Source: Ruminococcus sp. AF31-8BH (GTDB lineage: Bacteria > Bacillota > Clostridia > Lachnospirales > Lachnospiraceae). Taken from it: a stretch of 64,000 nucleotides of DNA. Location: assembly GCF_003460605.1 (NCBI RefSeq), contig NZ_QTVN01000015.1, positions 1 to 64,000 of the forward strand, read 5' to 3'. Positions within the stretch are counted from its first letter, which is position 1; every line of letters starts with the position of its first letter. The notes under the pieces are model-generated. The model was not told the DNA's origin, did not search any database, and saw only the letters and a list, made by a program, of their open reading frames with translations. Of the stretch, positions 61,782 through 64,000 are shown piece after piece. Position numbers and translations under genes: made by a program.

Positions 61782-63473
61782 TTATACAACTTCCTTTACC
61801 TTGACCTGCAGATTATTATCATCATCTATTACCGTATCAACTCCCATAGCCGGTAATTGATTCAGCAATGTCTGATAACAATCATCAAAATCAAAAGTGA
61901 TCTCTATATTCTTTTTATCATATACTCTGATTTTCCTGATCAGTTCTACCACCACTGTGCGGGACAGTTCTTCAATATCCTGATATTTCACAAAATAATC
62001 CAGCCAGGTATTGGCATTGTCTGCTTTTTCCAGCTCACTATCCATTTCTTTCTGGATTGCACGGATACTCTCTTCCGCATTTCTAAGCCTCTTTCCATAG
62101 GCTGCATGAAGCTCTACATAGTCTTCTTTTGATACAATGCCCTCTTTCATATCCGAATAGAGCATCATCCGTAACTCCTTACAACGTTCTGTCTCCTGTT
62201 TTTTCTTCTCCAGCCTGTCCTGCAGCTTCTTCATATTGATCTCCTGAAATGGCACAGTACCAACAAATTCCAGGACTCTTTTCAGGTGCAGGATATTCTG
62301 GATATGCTGTTTCAGCATCACCAGTACGGCATCTTCCAGATCCTTTTCCGGTATTCTATGACTAGAACAGCGTTTTGTTTCTTTATTTGCGGAACATAGA
62401 TAATAAGCATATTTTTTCCCTGCCACAGTAGAAACCTTTCTTGTCATAGGTGCACCACAATCCGCACATACAGCAATTCCAGATAACAGATATACTTGCT
62501 TTTGGTCAGGCGAAGTACGTGTATCCATGCCCAGAAGTCTCTGAACAATTTCAAAATCACGGTCACTCACCAATGGCTCATGATTTTTCTCAATCCGGAT
62601 CCAGTCATCTTCCGGTTTCACATAAGTCTGCTTCACTTTATGGTTCGGTGTCGTCCTTTTTCCCTGCACAAGGTTTCCGATATAAACCTCGTTTTCCAGT
62701 ATCCTGCGGACGGTAACGGAACTCCAAAGTGCCTGTTCTTTCTGCCGGAAGCCTGTTTCATAATGACTGCCACTGCTGATTTTATACTCAAATGGGGAAA
62801 GAATACCCAGTTCATTTAAACGATTAGCAATCGCATCCTGACTCATTCCCTGCAGCTTCATCTTAAAAATATCCTGTACTACACTGCCTGCAGATGGATC
62901 AATCTCTAATTTATGCTTATCTGTCTTTGTCTTCCTGTATCCAAAAGCTACAAACGGAGTCACGCATTCGCCTTTTTTCCTCTTAATCTCAAGATTACTC
63001 CTGATCTTAATAGAAATGTCACGGCAATAAGCATCATTGATTAAATTCTTAAATGGGATAATAATTTCGTCTGCCTGATTCTTTCCCTTGAGACTGTCAT
63101 AATTGTCATTGATGGCAATAAAACGCACACCAAGAGCCGGGAATAATCTCTCGATATACTTCCCAGAATCAATATATTCCCTTCCAAATCGTGATAAATC
63201 TTTTACCACTACGCAATCTACAATTCCACGCCGGATATCTTCCAGCATTGCCTGGAATGCAGGACGATCAAAATTAGAGCCTGAGTAGCCATCATCAACT
63301 CGGACTGAAACAACTTTTATATCTTTTTTGTCTTTCAGGAAATCCAGAATCAAAGCTTTCTGGTTAGAAATGCTGTTACTTTCCAGTTTTGCTGAACTGG
63401 AAATATCGCCATCTTCTTTAGATAATCTGACATAGATGGCGGCATGATAGATTTTATTGATATTCTGATACAT
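61782..63473 (-). CDS. Large serine recombinase 1
   Basis: 563 residues. Resolvase domain with Ser18 in IYVRLSKEDGD and KDLSRFGREYIDSGKYIERL, recombinase domain (FGYRKTKTDKHKLEIDPSAG), zinc ribbon (AVCADCGAPMTRKV, CSANKETKRCSSHRI) and a coiled-coil end. First of the recombinase run; AAAGGAGGT stands before ATG 63473. That ribosome site is inside the arm of an 11-bp inverted repeat (63483-63518), so translation may be controlled by RNA folding. Confidence 0.9.
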   Translation of the reverse strand: MYQNINKIYHAAIYVRLSKEDGDISSSAKLESNSISNQKALILDFLKDKKDIKVVSVRVDDGYSGSNFDRPAFQAMLEDIRRGIVDCVVVKDLSRFGREYIDSGKYIERLFPALGVRFIAINDNYDSLKGKNQADEIIIPFKNLINDAYCRDISIKIRSNLEIKRKKGECVTPFVAFGYRKTKTDKHKLEIDPSAGSVVQDIFKMKLQGMSQDAIANRLNELGILSPFEYKISSGSHYETGFRQKEQALWSSVTVRRILENEVYIGNLVQGKRTTPNHKVKQTYVKPEDDWIRIEKNHEPLVSDRDFEIVQRLLGMDTRTSPDQKQVYLLSGIAVCADCGAPMTRKVSTVAGKKYAYYLCSANKETKRCSSHRIPEKDLEDAVLVMLKQHIQNILHLKRVLEFVGTVPFQEINMKKLQDRLEKKKQETERCKELRMMLYSDMKEGIVSKEDYVELHAAYGKRLRNAEESIRAIQKEMDSELEKADNANTWLDYFVKYQDIEELSRTVVVELIRKIRVYDKKNIEITFDFDDCYQTLLNQLPAMGVDTVIDDDNNLQVKVKEVV

Positions 63474-63482
63474 ATCTTACCT

Positions 63483-63518
63483 CCTTTTATTACGTCAGAA
63501 AATCCATGTAATAAAAGG
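63483..63518 (-). promoter_or_regulatory. Inverted repeat masking the recombinase 1 ribosome site
   Basis: CCTTTTATTAC (63483-63493) and GTAATAAAAGG (63508-63518), perfect 11-bp arms with a 14-base centre. On the minus-strand RNA the arm next to the gene contains AAAAGG of the AAAGGAGGT ribosome site, ten bases before the start codon. As DNA it could also be a protein-binding site. Confidence 0.6.
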
Positions 63519-63581
63519 GGGCTGCATAATTTGTCCTTACCGACATTCTAACACAGTCCCCTCAATCTTGCCAGTACTTTT

Positions 63582-63830
63582 TCAGACACTCAGAAGCATA
63601 TTCTCAAATGCCTGCTCCATAGATATACCGTTATTGGCAAATCTGACTTTTACTTTCATATTGCCGATCCGGACCAAATATGGATTTCCTACTTTATTCA
63701 GAAAAATATCTCTCCGTTCCTGAAGCGATTTATTTCTGTCTGCTTTTATCATCCGTAGATCAGTCATTTCATTGATATCTACATCACTGAAATCCTGCTC
63801 CAGATAGTTTCTATATTCCTCTGCCGTCAT
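63582..63830 (-). CDS. DUF6870-like small protein
   Basis: 82 residues. EMTDLRMIKADRNKSLQERR, then FLNKVGNPYLVRIGNMKVKV and RFANNGISMEQAFENML follow the pattern of DUF6870 proteins, which recur just upstream of serine recombinases in integrative elements. GGAGAAGG precedes the ATG. It overlaps the end of the upstream gene by 20 bases. The role is unknown; perhaps an accessory to excision or its control. Confidence 0.7.
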   Translation of the reverse strand: MTAEEYRNYLEQDFSDVDINEMTDLRMIKADRNKSLQERRDIFLNKVGNPYLVRIGNMKVKVRFANNGISMEQAFENMLLSV

Positions 63831-64000
63831 GCCCTTCTCCTTCCATTCCCATCTGAATCTGTACTGCTTTCAGTACCCGATCCAGGCTCCACTTGTTCAC
63901 TCTTCCGCATTTCTCAATAATACATTTCGTAGAAATGCTCATAACCTGTTCAGCCAGTGCCAGGCTTCCTTTTCGGATTCCCGTCATATCATATTTGCTG
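63811..64000 (-). CDS. Unknown protein, 5' end outside window
   Basis: The last 62 codons of a gene that begins beyond the window: MTGIRKGSLALAEQVMSIST, IIEKCGRVNKWSLDRVLKAV, then QIQMGMEGEGHDGRGI and stop at 63811. Helical and soluble. Not recognised. It is coupled by overlap to the DUF6870-like gene, so it belongs to the same element. Confidence 0.5.
   Translation of the reverse strand, partial: SKYDMTGIRKGSLALAEQVMSISTKCIIEKCGRVNKWSLDRVLKAVQIQMGMEGEGHDGRGI

Noticed and set aside
1-64000. CRISPR arrays, rRNA and tRNA genes
   Set aside because: No regularly spaced repeats and no cloverleaf or rRNA-like sequence were seen by eye in the window.

Overview
The window reads as a chromosomal segment of a gut-type Firmicute, most likely a Lachnospiraceae member (Blautia / Ruminococcus gnavus type). 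The grounds are AGGAGG ribosome binding sites, translationally coupled genes, large sugar-utilisation loci and layered conjugative-element debris. No rRNA, tRNA or CRISPR array was seen. Nearly all genes lie on the minus strand.

Region 1 (about 0.1-26.1 kb) is a plant-glycoside utilisation locus. A divergent AraC regulator (24.9-26.1 kb) faces an operon of a GPH sugar:cation symporter and six overlapping or tightly spaced enzyme genes: a domain-swapped GH3, a GH78 alpha-L-rhamnosidase, a canonical GH3, a clan GH-A hydrolase, a GH94 phosphorylase and another domain-swapped GH3. A YesM/YesN-type two-component system and an LplB/LplC-type sugar ABC importer follow. An HPr-like small protein and a nitroreductase lie at the window edge. 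Two unusual repeats look like operators: a 17-bp direct repeat before the ABC operon, and an 18-bp motif found both before the symporter and before the first GH3.

Region 2 (about 26.3-32.4 kb) is accessory. It holds a minus-strand operon of mostly unknown genes (S1-domain protein with a poly-T frameshift, zinc-finger protein, membrane and coiled-coil proteins) behind a promoter plus leader terminator, a secreted Ig-like/transglutaminase protein, and a RelB/DinJ-YafQ toxin-antitoxin pair.

Region 3 (about 32.4-44.1 kb) is the most unusual. A G+C-richer cassette of about 14 co-oriented genes encodes four divergent proteins of the L-2-amino-thiazoline-4-carboxylate (ATC) hydrolase family, five SAM methyltransferases (one a pseudogene), an alpha/beta hydrolase, three small membrane proteins and a TetR regulator. 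It is framed by the 3' end of one group II intron and the 5' end of another, each truncated on its outer side. I know of no described function for this gene set.

Region 4 (about 44.1-58 kb) holds two transport modules that resemble metallophore uptake. The first has an MptD-type ECF S component, EcfT, a fused double-ATPase/ABC-exporter protein, a second exporter half, a PchR-like AraC regulator and an LCM-type methyltransferase. The second has a pair of exporter-type ABC proteins and a short AraC regulator. Broken DtxR-family regulator pieces lie at both ends of the first module. A palindrome TTAG-N6-CTAA occurs twice before the ATC-hydrolase/methyltransferase operon, once before the ECF operon and once before the LCM methyltransferase. 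This suggests one metal-responsive regulon spanning regions 3 and 4.

Region 5 (about 58.2-64 kb) is the edge of a nested integrative element: three tandem large serine recombinases, the third frameshifted, abutting a Tn916-type tyrosine integrase cut off before its catalytic C-terminus. Several genes carry one-base homopolymer frameshifts. These could be real decay or sequencing error, and raw reads would decide.
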